Assembly (NCBI GenBank): GCA_964457755.1
Contig: CAYWGC010000004.1
Location: 1 to 64,000 of the forward strand
Direction: 5' to 3'
DNA: 64,000 nt
Origin: Tharpella sp964457755
GTDB lineage: Bacteria > Desulfobacterota > Anaeroferrophillalia > Anaeroferrophillales > Tharpellaceae
Shown piece after piece: positions 1 through 8,211 of this stretch; the stretch's first letter is position 1; each line of letters starts with the position of its first letter. Made by a program: the position numbers and the translations under genes. The notes beneath the pieces are model-generated. The model ran no database searches, was not told the DNA's origin, and saw nothing but the letters and a program-made list of their open reading frames with translations.

Positions 1-46
1 ACTTTTAATCAGAGGGTCGCAGGTTCGACCCCTGCACGGCTCACCA
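1..46 (+). tRNA. tRNA-Lys(UUU), 3' part only
   Basis: The window begins inside a tRNA. The anticodon loop CTTTTAA (2-8) gives anticodon TTT (4-6), followed by the variable loop, a T-arm with GGTTCGACC, the 3' acceptor strand and an encoded CCA at 44-46. The order and spacing match the 3' half of bacterial tRNA-Lys(UUU). The 5' half, including the D-arm, lies outside the window. Confidence 0.93.
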
Positions 47-60
47 GTAAACTACCAACA

Positions 61-97
61 AAAAAACCGCACAGTCTGAAGATTGTGCGGTTTTTTT
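61..97 (+). terminator. Rho-independent terminator after tRNA-Lys
   Basis: CCGCACA (67-73) pairs with TGTGCGG (84-90), flanked by an A-run before and seven Ts (91-97) after. It sits 15 bases past the tRNA CCA, so it probably ends the tRNA transcript and separates it from murE. Confidence 0.9.
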
Positions 98-184
98 GCG
101 TTTAAGTTATTTTGCTGGTAATGGTTAGCTGTGTTTCAGATATTGTTTTGAACATTCGTTGGTTGAGCTGGAGGAGATTGCCTT

Positions 185-1654
185 GTGAAACCGTTAAGTT
201 CCTATATTGACCACCTGTCACCCATTATAATAGAGGTGAAGGGTGATGGCCGGACAGAGATTGTTGGGGCGAGTAATGATTCACGCAAAGTTCGACCGGG
301 TTGGCTTTTTGTGGCGGTGAGCGGCGCTTTGGATGATGGTCATTGTTATCTGGAACCGGCTTTAGCGGCCGGGGCGGTGGCGGTGGTTAGTGAGAAAGGA
401 CTTGAGTTACCTCCTGGTATTGCCAGTTTACGAGTTTCTGATGCTTATGCCGCGGCGGCTGGAGTGGCTGAGGTTCTCTATGATTTTCCAGCTCGAGATC
501 TTGAACTGATCGGCATTACTGGAACTAACGGTAAAACAACCACCGCTTTTCTGTTGCGGGAGATTTTTTCGCGAATTGATGGCAAAGTTGGTATGGTAGG
601 GACCGTCGGTTATGATTGCGGTGGTACCTGGGAGGTGGCTTCTCGGACGACCCCTGACCCTTTTGTTTTGCAGTCTCTTTTTGCCCGCATGGTAAAAAAC
701 GGTTGCCGCCGGGCATTACTCGAAGTTTCAAGCCATGCCTTGATGCAAAGTCGTCTTGGGAGCTCGCGTTTTAAGGGAGTAATTTTTACCAATCTGAGCG
801 GTGATCATCTTGATTATCATGAGACGATGGAGAACTATTATCTTGCCAAACGGGTTCTCTTTAAAGATCTGCTGCTTGATGATGCGGTAGTTGTCATAAA
901 TGGCGATGATCGCTACGGTCGGCGGCTTAAGCGTGAGTTGGTCGGTTGTCGGGTTATGTCCTGGGGACGTTTGTACCGTGATCTTGATTACCATTTACGG
1001 GTGGTTCGGGAAGGTCTTTTTGGCCAAGTCTCGCAGTTGACTGGTGCTTGTGAAGCGCGCCGTTGGCGAGCGCCGCTGGTTGGTCTTTATAATGCTGACA
1101 ATATGGCGGCAGCGGCCCTATTGGCGCGAGGTTTGGGCATCTCTTGGGATGAGATAGTTGCAGCCTTCGGGGTGACGGCTGGAATTCCGGGCCGTTTACA
1201 AGCGGTCCCCTTTTCCAATCAATCTCTGGCCCTGGTCGATTATGCTCATACTGATGATGCTCTGCTGAAGGTTCTACAGACCCTTAAAGGGGTTCCGCAT
1301 CGCCGTCTTTTGGTTGTTTTTGGATGTGGTGGTGACCGTGATCGTGATAAACGGCCGCGTATGGGTCGGGTGGCGGCAGCTTACGCCGATCATATAATTG
1401 TTACCAGTGATAACCCTCGTAATGAAAGTCCGGAGGTTATTGTCAATGATATTGTCTCCGGTATCCCGGCGCAAAAATCATATGAGGTTATTCTCGATCG
1501 CCGGCAAGCTCTTGAGAGAGCTGTGCAAATGCTTGAACTCCAGGATATTCTTCTGGTGGCAGGAAAAGGCCATGAAGATTATCAGGAAATTGCCGGGAAC
1601 AAAACCTTCTTCGATGATCGGGTCGAACTTTTACGGCTCCGTCAAGAAAATTAA
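185..1654 (+). CDS. murE: UDP-MurNAc-tripeptide synthetase (meso-diaminopimelate ligase)
   Basis: Mur ligase that adds meso-diaminopimelate to UDP-MurNAc-L-Ala-D-Glu in the cytoplasm, a step of peptidoglycan precursor synthesis. 489 residues, the usual MurE length. The ATP loop GITGTNGKT is at residues 110-118, and the DNPR signature that marks diaminopimelate rather than lysine specificity is at 409-412. The start is GTG at 185, supported by GGAGGAG at 170-176 with 8 bases of spacing. The gene lies outside a classic dcw cluster: upstream is tRNA-Lys, and tsaD, rsmA and a class A PBP follow on the same strand. Confidence 0.96.
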   Translation: MKPLSSYIDHLSPIIIEVKGDGRTEIVGASNDSRKVRPGWLFVAVSGALDDGHCYLEPALAAGAVAVVSEKGLELPPGIASLRVSDAYAAAAGVAEVLYDFPARDLELIGITGTNGKTTTAFLLREIFSRIDGKVGMVGTVGYDCGGTWEVASRTTPDPFVLQSLFARMVKNGCRRALLEVSSHALMQSRLGSSRFKGVIFTNLSGDHLDYHETMENYYLAKRVLFKDLLLDDAVVVINGDDRYGRRLKRELVGCRVMSWGRLYRDLDYHLRVVREGLFGQVSQLTGACEARRWRAPLVGLYNADNMAAAALLARGLGISWDEIVAAFGVTAGIPGRLQAVPFSNQSLALVDYAHTDDALLKVLQTLKGVPHRRLLVVFGCGGDRDRDKRPRMGRVAAAYADHIIVTSDNPRNESPEVIVNDIVSGIPAQKSYEVILDRRQALERAVQMLELQDILLVAGKGHEDYQEIAGNKTFFDDRVELLRLRQEN

Positions 1655-1724
1655 ACTTTATGACGTGATTTATCAATTCCTCTTTTCTCTTGTTACAGTT
1701 GGGCAAATGAGTTAAAAGAGAGCT

Positions 1725-2723
1725 ATGATTTTACTTGCAATTGAAACTTCCTGCGATGACACCTGCGCAGCCGTCTTGGGGGCTGAAAACCGAGTTCTTT
1801 CCAGTATCGTCTCGAGTCAGGTGGCGCTTCATGAACTCTATGGCGGGATTGTCCCGGAATTGGCTTCGCGGCGCCATTGCGAAAATATCAGTTGGGTGGT
1901 GGGTCAAGCCTTATCTGAAGCCTCAATTACACTGGCAGATTTGGAGGCTGTTTGTGTGACCAAAGGGCCCGGCTTGGTGGGCTCGTTGTTGGTTGGTGTT
2001 GCTTATGCTAAGTCTTTGGCGTTTGCTCGAAAAATCCCCATGGTCGGCGTCAACCATGTCGAAGGGCATCTTCTTTCACCATTATTGACCAATCCTGATC
2101 TGACCTTTCCTTTTATTGGTCTGGTGGTTTCCGGCGGTCATTCCAGTCTCTATCTGGCCCGCGACTGGCATGACTATGAACTTTTAGGGCGGACTATCGA
2201 TGATGCCGCCGGTGAAGCTTTTGATAAGGTCGCGAGAATGCTGGAACTTGGTTTTCCCGGCGGCCCGGTGATTGAAAAAAGGGCGCAACAGGGAGATCCC
2301 GACTCGATAAAACTTCCTCGGGCTTGGCTCGGTAAGGAGTCTCTCGATTTTAGTTTCAGTGGTCTCAAAACGGCGGTCCGTACCGCTTTGGCGCGTCAAG
2401 GAGAAATCTCCGAGCTTTTTGTCAGTGATTTAGCCGCCTCTTTTCAGGAGGCGGTGACCGATGTTTTAGTCCGCAAAACCTTGATTGCGGTGGAGCGTTA
2501 TGGGATCAAGAGAGTCGCCCTGGCGGGCGGGGTCTCCTGTAACGGTTATCTGCGTCAGCGCATGCGTGATGCAGCCCAATCCCAGGGCGTCGATTTATTT
2601 CTGGCACCGCCGAAATTTTGTACTGACAATGCGGCGATGATCGGTCTGGCTGGCCGCCGACGTCTGGCCGTTGGTCAGGTTGATGATCTTACCCTTAACC
2701 CTAGTTCCCGTCTGCCGTTGTGA
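1725..2723 (+). CDS. tsaD: tRNA N6-adenosine threonylcarbamoyltransferase
   Basis: Transfers threonylcarbamoyl from TC-AMP to A37 of ANN-decoding tRNAs, working with TsaB and TsaE (family knowledge). 332 residues, standard length. The N-terminal ASKHA nucleotide-binding start is intact, and the metal-binding HVEGH motif is at residues 111-115. The stop TGA overlaps the GTG start of rsmA, so the two genes are translationally coupled. No tsaB or tsaE is visible next to it. Confidence 0.97.
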   Translation: MILLAIETSCDDTCAAVLGAENRVLSSIVSSQVALHELYGGIVPELASRRHCENISWVVGQALSEASITLADLEAVCVTKGPGLVGSLLVGVAYAKSLAFARKIPMVGVNHVEGHLLSPLLTNPDLTFPFIGLVVSGGHSSLYLARDWHDYELLGRTIDDAAGEAFDKVARMLELGFPGGPVIEKRAQQGDPDSIKLPRAWLGKESLDFSFSGLKTAVRTALARQGEISELFVSDLAASFQEAVTDVLVRKTLIAVERYGIKRVALAGGVSCNGYLRQRMRDAAQSQGVDLFLAPPKFCTDNAAMIGLAGRRRLAVGQVDDLTLNPSSRLPL

Positions 2724-3586
2724 AATCTAACCCCGATTTAACCACCTTTAAAATTTCCGCTCGCCAGGCCAAGAAACGTCTGGGTCAGCACTTTTTGCGA
2801 GATCGTCAAACAATCTCCCGGATTATTGATCTGGCGGCACCCCAACCGGGTGAAAGTGTGCTCGAAATCGGGCCGGGAGAGGGGGTTCTGACCGCAGCCC
2901 TGCTGGAGAGTGGAGCCCGGGTTTTGGCGGTTGAGACCGATAGCGACCTCTGGGATCCCTTAGAGAATCGGTTTAGTTCGGTTAACGAGGCTGATTTTTG
3001 TTTGCAGCGCGGTGATTTTCTTAAAACCGATCTCGAACAGACTTTTACTGGTAGTCAGAATTTATCAACCCCGGTTGCGGTTATCGCAAATATTCCTTAC
3101 CAGATTACAACCCCGATACTTTTTCGTCTGATTAAATATAGGCACCTTTTTTCGCGAGCTATCCTGATGATGCAGGAGGAGGTTGCAGCTCGGCTCTTGG
3201 CTGAGGTCGGGAGTCGGGAGTATGGTCGTTTGACAGTTAATGTCGGGCTCTATTGCGATATCGATTCCGGTTTCAAGGTCTCCCCGGCGGCCTTCTCCCC
3301 GCGACCTAAGGTCTGGTCTCGGGTGGTGCGCTTTAATTTTCTCGAAAAACCCCGCTACCCAGTAGCTGACCCGGAGCTTTTTGAGCGCTTCGTCCACACT
3401 CTTTTCAGCCAGCGTCGTAAACAGATTATAAATCCGATAAAAGGCCTGCTGACAAACTTAAAACGGGAGGATTTGTGCGCAAAACTGGTGGCTGCCGGAT
3501 TTTCACCGACGGATCGTCCGGCAACTTTGAGTCCAGCCGAGTTGGTGCGTCTTTCCGATTGTCTGGCGGTGTGGCAAAAATTATAA
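2720..3586 (+). CDS. rsmA: 16S rRNA dimethyladenosine transferase
   Basis: Dimethylates two adjacent adenines near the 3' end of 16S rRNA (KsgA). 288 residues. Near the N-terminus is the family motif LGQHFL; the SAM-binding motif LEIGPGEGVLT follows, and then the catalytic motif NIPYQI, a variant of the usual NLPY. The start is GTG, overlapping the tsaD stop by four bases. The PBP gene begins three bases after this stop, so tsaD, rsmA and the PBP look like one transcript. Confidence 0.96.
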   Translation: MKSNPDLTTFKISARQAKKRLGQHFLRDRQTISRIIDLAAPQPGESVLEIGPGEGVLTAALLESGARVLAVETDSDLWDPLENRFSSVNEADFCLQRGDFLKTDLEQTFTGSQNLSTPVAVIANIPYQITTPILFRLIKYRHLFSRAILMMQEEVAARLLAEVGSREYGRLTVNVGLYCDIDSGFKVSPAAFSPRPKVWSRVVRFNFLEKPRYPVADPELFERFVHTLFSQRRKQIINPIKGLLTNLKREDLCAKLVAAGFSPTDRPATLSPAELVRLSDCLAVWQKL

Positions 3587-3589
3587 TTT

Positions 3590-5995
3590 ATGATTCGTAA
3601 AACTATTAAAGTAATTTTTCTTTTATCTCTCCTCGGAACTCTTTTAGGCGTGGGTCCAGTGGTTGGGGTTTTCTACTATTATGCCCAAGACCTGCCGAAA
3701 ATAACTTCTCTTAAAGATTATCATCCCTATACAGTGACAGAAGTTTTTGCCAACGACGGTGAATTGATTGGCCGTTTCGGGCTTGAGAAGAGAAAGGTGG
3801 CACCGATTGAGGAGATCCCCGAGCTTCTTAAAAAGGCCTTTATTGCCAGTGAAGACAGCCGTTTTTACGAGCATAAAGGGCTCGATTTTTTAGGGATTAC
3901 CCGGGCGATGGTCAAGAATATTAAGGCTCGTCGCATTGTTCAGGGTGGGAGTACGATAACCCAGCAGGTGACAAAATCGCTTTTATTGACGCCGGAGCGC
4001 AAATTTAAAAGAAAGATTAAAGAGGCGATTTTAGCCTATCGTATCGAAAAATATCTCTCCAAGGATGAAATCCTCTTTATCTATCTCAATCAGATCTATC
4101 TCGGCCATGGTATGTATGGAGTTGAGATGGCTTCTTTAAGATATTTTGGCAAAAAAACCAGGGATCTTAATCTCGCTGAGATGACAATTATCGCTGGAAT
4201 GCCAAAGGCCCCCACTAATTTATCGCCAATTACCCACCCCGAACGTTCGGCCGCACGGCAGCGTTATGTTTTAGGCCAGATGCTGGGTCATAAATTTATT
4301 ACAAGAGAGCAGTTGAAAAAAGCTCTCTTGACTGAAGTTGTATTGGTTTCTAAAAGTGACCCTGCGGCAAAAACTTCTTACTACACTGAGCATGTCCGTC
4401 GTTACCTGGAGAAAAAATATGGTTACGATAAGCTCTACAAGGAAGGTCTCCAGGTCTATACCGGGGTCGATGTTGCCTGGCAGCAGGCGGCCCGGGTCGC
4501 CATCGATCAAGGCTTACGCGATCTTGCTAAAAGGCGGGGTTTCCGTGGCGCCCTTAAGCGGCTGCTAAATGAATCGGAGCGGGATGAATTTATTGAGGAG
4601 TTGAAAAAAGAGCGGGAAATTATAGCCGACTCAAGTTTTAAGCCAGGGCAATACAGTCGGGCCCTGGTGCTTGCCGTTAATGACGAGAAAAAAATTGTTT
4701 CCCTTGATCTCGGTGGTTATCAGGCACAGCTCGCTCTCAAAGATATGGCATGGGCCCGACGTCCCGAGCCCGACGGCACCCGCCATCCCCGGGCCCAGAT
4801 AAAAAAACCTTCTGCCGCACTGCAAACTGGTGATGTCGTGCTGGTTAAGATTAAAAAAGTAAGCGGTGAGGTTATCCCTGAAATTCAGGTTTCATTGGAA
4901 GAAGAGCCCGAGGCTGAAGCGGCTCTACTTGCGTTAGAGCCAAAAAGTGGTTTGGTCAGGGCGATGGTTGGGGGTAAGGATTTTCAGGCCAGTGAATTTA
5001 ATCGGGCGATTCAATCACGGCGTTCGCCGGGGTCCGCTTTTAAACCGATTATCTACTCCGCCGGTCTTGATAACAGGTTGACTCCGGCCTCAATTTTTAT
5101 GGATAGTCCGATAGTCTATAAAGATGGTGGGGATGACTGGAGCTCAGCTTGGAAACCACGCAATTACGAGCAGAGATTCTATGGCCCGACAACCGTTCGC
5201 CAGGCCTTGATCCATTCTCGTAATCTTGTGACGATTAAGATGCTGCGCCAGATTGGCATTAAAAAGGTGATCAATTATGCGAGGAAATTGGGTTTTACCT
5301 CGACTTTGAATGCTGATTTAACTCTAGCTTTGGGATCATCTGGAGTGTCGTTGATGGAGTTGACCGCGGCTTACGGGGTTTTTGCAAATCAGGGCCAGCT
5401 CTTAAAGCCGGTTTTTGTCAAACGGGTTGAGGATCGCCACGGGGAAATTCTCGAAGAGCGAGAAGGGGCTACGGTTATGGGTCTTGAATTGTCGTCGCTG
5501 ATGCCGCCTGAATCAGAGCCGGTTATCTCTCCGCAGACCGCTTATTTGATGACCAGTATGTTGGTGGATGTGGTTAAAAGAGGGACTGGGCGCCGGGCCG
5601 CTCGCGCCTTGAAAAGACCCTTGGCTGGTAAAACCGGAACTACTAATGACTATTACGATGCCTGGTTTATGGGCTATGCCCCACAACTGGTGACCGGGGT
5701 CTGGGTCGGTTTTGATGATCTTGAACCTTTAGGTCGTCATGAAACTGGTTCCCGTACCGCCTGCCCTATCTGGATCGATTTTATGAAATTTGCTTTGGCC
5801 GGCCTGCCGCCGGAAAATTTCACTGTGCCGTCCGGCATTGTCTTTGCCAATATCGATGAAAAGACCGGGCTGTTAGCGGTTCCGGAGAGTGAAAAAACTT
5901 TTTTTGAGTGCTTCAAAGAGGGTACGGTTCCGACGGAACTCTCCCAACCGGTATCGCCAGAAGAGCTCGAAGAGAGTCTTTTTAACGATGAATAA
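3590..5995 (+). CDS. mrcA: Class A penicillin-binding protein 1A
   Basis: Bifunctional peptidoglycan glycosyltransferase and transpeptidase anchored in the inner membrane. 801 residues. A single N-terminal membrane segment (about 7-30) precedes the GT51 domain, whose catalytic Glu88 lies in EDSRFYEH and is followed by the QGGSTITQQ motif. After an OB-like insert comes the transpeptidase: Ser482-x-x-Lys485 (SAFK), an SRN motif, and KTGTT near residue 685. All catalytic motifs are present. The length and insert resemble PBP1A rather than PBP1B or PBP1C; the symbol follows that reading. Confidence 0.94.
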   Translation: MIRKTIKVIFLLSLLGTLLGVGPVVGVFYYYAQDLPKITSLKDYHPYTVTEVFANDGELIGRFGLEKRKVAPIEEIPELLKKAFIASEDSRFYEHKGLDFLGITRAMVKNIKARRIVQGGSTITQQVTKSLLLTPERKFKRKIKEAILAYRIEKYLSKDEILFIYLNQIYLGHGMYGVEMASLRYFGKKTRDLNLAEMTIIAGMPKAPTNLSPITHPERSAARQRYVLGQMLGHKFITREQLKKALLTEVVLVSKSDPAAKTSYYTEHVRRYLEKKYGYDKLYKEGLQVYTGVDVAWQQAARVAIDQGLRDLAKRRGFRGALKRLLNESERDEFIEELKKEREIIADSSFKPGQYSRALVLAVNDEKKIVSLDLGGYQAQLALKDMAWARRPEPDGTRHPRAQIKKPSAALQTGDVVLVKIKKVSGEVIPEIQVSLEEEPEAEAALLALEPKSGLVRAMVGGKDFQASEFNRAIQSRRSPGSAFKPIIYSAGLDNRLTPASIFMDSPIVYKDGGDDWSSAWKPRNYEQRFYGPTTVRQALIHSRNLVTIKMLRQIGIKKVINYARKLGFTSTLNADLTLALGSSGVSLMELTAAYGVFANQGQLLKPVFVKRVEDRHGEILEEREGATVMGLELSSLMPPESEPVISPQTAYLMTSMLVDVVKRGTGRRAARALKRPLAGKTGTTNDYYDAWFMGYAPQLVTGVWVGFDDLEPLGRHETGSRTACPIWIDFMKFALAGLPPENFTVPSGIVFANIDEKTGLLAVPESEKTFFECFKEGTVPTELSQPVSPEELEESLFNDE

Positions 5996-6016
5996 GTTTA
6001 TGAACTGAGGAGCCAA

Positions 6017-7078
6017 ATGGCCAAGATTGACGCTTTTTTTAAATATATGATCGATAATGATGCCAGTGATCTCCATTTAAGTGCCGGATCTAAGGCTAAA
6101 ATCAGAAAACATGGCGAACTGGAGGAGCTTAATTATCCGTTTATAGCCAATGAAGCCCTGGAAACGCTGCTTTTTGAAATTGTTACCGAGGAACAGAAAA
6201 AAACTTTTCTAGAGAGCCGTGATCTCGATTTTGCTTATGAGATTACGGGTGTTGCTCGCTTTCGGGCGAACTATTTTGTCCAGAAAAGAGGGGTTGCCGC
6301 CGTTTTCAGGGTGATCCCGTCTAAGATTATGTCAGTCGAAGATCTTGGCCTGCCCGAACAGATTCTTAAATTTACGCAGTTAAACCGGGGGTTGGTGCTG
6401 GTTACCGGGCCGACGGGAAGTGGTAAGTCAACAACCCTGGCAGCGATCATAGATTATATTAATCGTCATCGCAAAGATCATATCCTGACGATTGAGGATC
6501 CCGTCGAGTTTGTCCATCAGAATAAGGGGTGCTTGGTCAACCATCGAGAGATCGGTACCCATACCGAATCTTTTGCGGCCGCCTTAAGAGCCGCCTTGCG
6601 AGAGGACCCTGATGTTATCTTAGTTGGTGAAATGCGTGATTTGGAGACAATCGAGCTGGCCATTACTGCCGCTGAAACCGGCCATCTCGTTTTTGGAACC
6701 CTGCATACCAGTTCCGCCGCCAAGACCATCGACCGCATTATCGATGCTTTTCCTGCCGGGCAACAGGCCCAGATTCGTACCATGCTCTCAGAATCATTGA
6801 AGGGAGTGATTTGCCAGCAGTTGATGAAGCGAATTGATCAACCTGGGCGCCTTGCCGCCCTTGAACTTCTTTTCTGTAATACAGCAATTGCCAACTTGAT
6901 CCGCGAGGGGAAGACATTTCAGATCCCTTCAGTTATGCAGACCGGGAAAAGGGATGGGATGCAGCTTCTCGATACGGCGATCATGGATTTCTTACAGAAA
7001 AAACAGATATCACCCCAAGAGGCCTACCAGAAAGCCAATGACAAAAGCGTTTTTGCCAGCTTCTTGCCGGAAAATTAA
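6017..7078 (+). CDS. pilT: Type IV pilus retraction ATPase PilT (copy 1)
   Basis: Hexameric cytoplasmic ATPase that powers pilus retraction. 353 residues. The N-terminal PAS-like part (1-100) is followed by Walker A GPTGSGKST (131-139), an Asp box, Walker B around VILVGEMRD, the His box GTLHTSSA, and a C-terminal NLIREGK motif corresponding to the PilT AIRNLIR helix. A Shine-Dalgarno GAGG precedes the ATG. It is the first of two tandem paralogues with nearly identical N-termini (both begin MAKIDA). Which copy is the main retraction motor cannot be told from sequence alone. Confidence 0.93.
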   Translation: MAKIDAFFKYMIDNDASDLHLSAGSKAKIRKHGELEELNYPFIANEALETLLFEIVTEEQKKTFLESRDLDFAYEITGVARFRANYFVQKRGVAAVFRVIPSKIMSVEDLGLPEQILKFTQLNRGLVLVTGPTGSGKSTTLAAIIDYINRHRKDHILTIEDPVEFVHQNKGCLVNHREIGTHTESFAAALRAALREDPDVILVGEMRDLETIELAITAAETGHLVFGTLHTSSAAKTIDRIIDAFPAGQQAQIRTMLSESLKGVICQQLMKRIDQPGRLAALELLFCNTAIANLIREGKTFQIPSVMQTGKRDGMQLLDTAIMDFLQKKQISPQEAYQKANDKSVFASFLPEN

Positions 7079-7158
7079 TAAGCTGTTCGTAAAGAGCAGT
7101 TGTTTATTGGTCGCCGGGCTTTTATTTTTCTCGCTGACAGCTGAACACTGGATTTGTA

Positions 7159-8205
7159 ATGGCTAAGATCGACGCATTATTAAAATTGATGATTGAGCAT
7201 AAAGCTTCGGATCTGCATGTAACTTCGGGGGCGCCACCGCTTTTGCGTATAAATGGTGAGCTTGAGCGTATTGCCTATCATGAACTCAGTGAAGAAGAGG
7301 TTAAACTGCTGGTTTATGAGATTGTTACACAATCTGGCATTGAGCACCTTGAAGCTGAGTTTGATCTTGATTTCGCTTATGAAATTGCAGGTGTCGCTCG
7401 TTTTCGCGCTAACGTTTACTTTAAGCATGGGGGGGTCGGGGCTGTGTTTCGTCTGATTCCGCATGATATTTTGACATTTAGTGAGTTGGGTTTACCTCCG
7501 GCAGTCCGCAATCTATCCCGTCTGCGCAAAGGGTTGGTGATTGTTACGGGTCCCACTGGCAGTGGAAAGTCTACTACTTTAGCGGCCATGATCGACCTTT
7601 TGAATAAAGAGCGCAAAGCCCACGTTATTACCCTTGAAGATCCGTTAGAGTTTATCCACGAGAATCAGACCTGTCTGATTATGCAACGCCAGGTTGGGGT
7701 TCATGTCGAGAGTTTTGCCAGCGGTTTAAGAGCGGCCTTGAGGGAAGATCCGAATGTTATTATGGTTGGTGAAATGCGGGATTTGGAGACTATCTCTTTA
7801 GCCATAACCGCCGCTGAAGTTGGCCTTTTGGTTTTTGGTACCCTGCACACCAGCAGTGCCGCAAAAACGGTAGATCGTATAATTGATGCGTTCCCTCAAG
7901 ATCAGCAGAGTCAGATCCGGACGATGCTCAGCGAATCATTGAAAGGGGTAATCGCTCAGCAGTTACTTAAGAGAGCTGATGGTCAGGGGCGGGTGGCGGC
8001 GTTTGAAATTCTGGTCGGTAATCAGGCCGTTGGTAACCTGATTCGTGAAGGCAAGACTTTTCAGATCCCCTCAATTTTGCAAACTGGTAGGAAGCTGGGC
8101 ATGCAGAGTATTGATCAGCACTTGAAAGAGTTGGTTGCCGAGGGCGTGGTTACACCTCAGGAAGCTTTCTTGTATGCCGAAGAGAAAGCTCAGTTTGTCA
8201 AGTGA
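7159..8205 (+). CDS. pilT: Type IV pilus retraction ATPase PilT (copy 2)
   Basis: Second PilT-family ATPase, 348 residues, 80 bases after the first. Walker A, Walker B (VIMVGEMRD), the His box (GTLHTSSA) and the NLIREGK motif are all intact, and long stretches match copy 1, so the pair looks like a tandem duplication that has diverged. It lacks the distinctive C-terminal extension of PilU as far as can be judged by eye. The stop is six bases from the stop of the convergent regulator gene on the other strand. Confidence 0.92.
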   Translation: MAKIDALLKLMIEHKASDLHVTSGAPPLLRINGELERIAYHELSEEEVKLLVYEIVTQSGIEHLEAEFDLDFAYEIAGVARFRANVYFKHGGVGAVFRLIPHDILTFSELGLPPAVRNLSRLRKGLVIVTGPTGSGKSTTLAAMIDLLNKERKAHVITLEDPLEFIHENQTCLIMQRQVGVHVESFASGLRAALREDPNVIMVGEMRDLETISLAITAAEVGLLVFGTLHTSSAAKTVDRIIDAFPQDQQSQIRTMLSESLKGVIAQQLLKRADGQGRVAAFEILVGNQAVGNLIREGKTFQIPSILQTGRKLGMQSIDQHLKELVAEGVVTPQEAFLYAEEKAQFVK

Positions 8206-8211
8206 AGTCAT

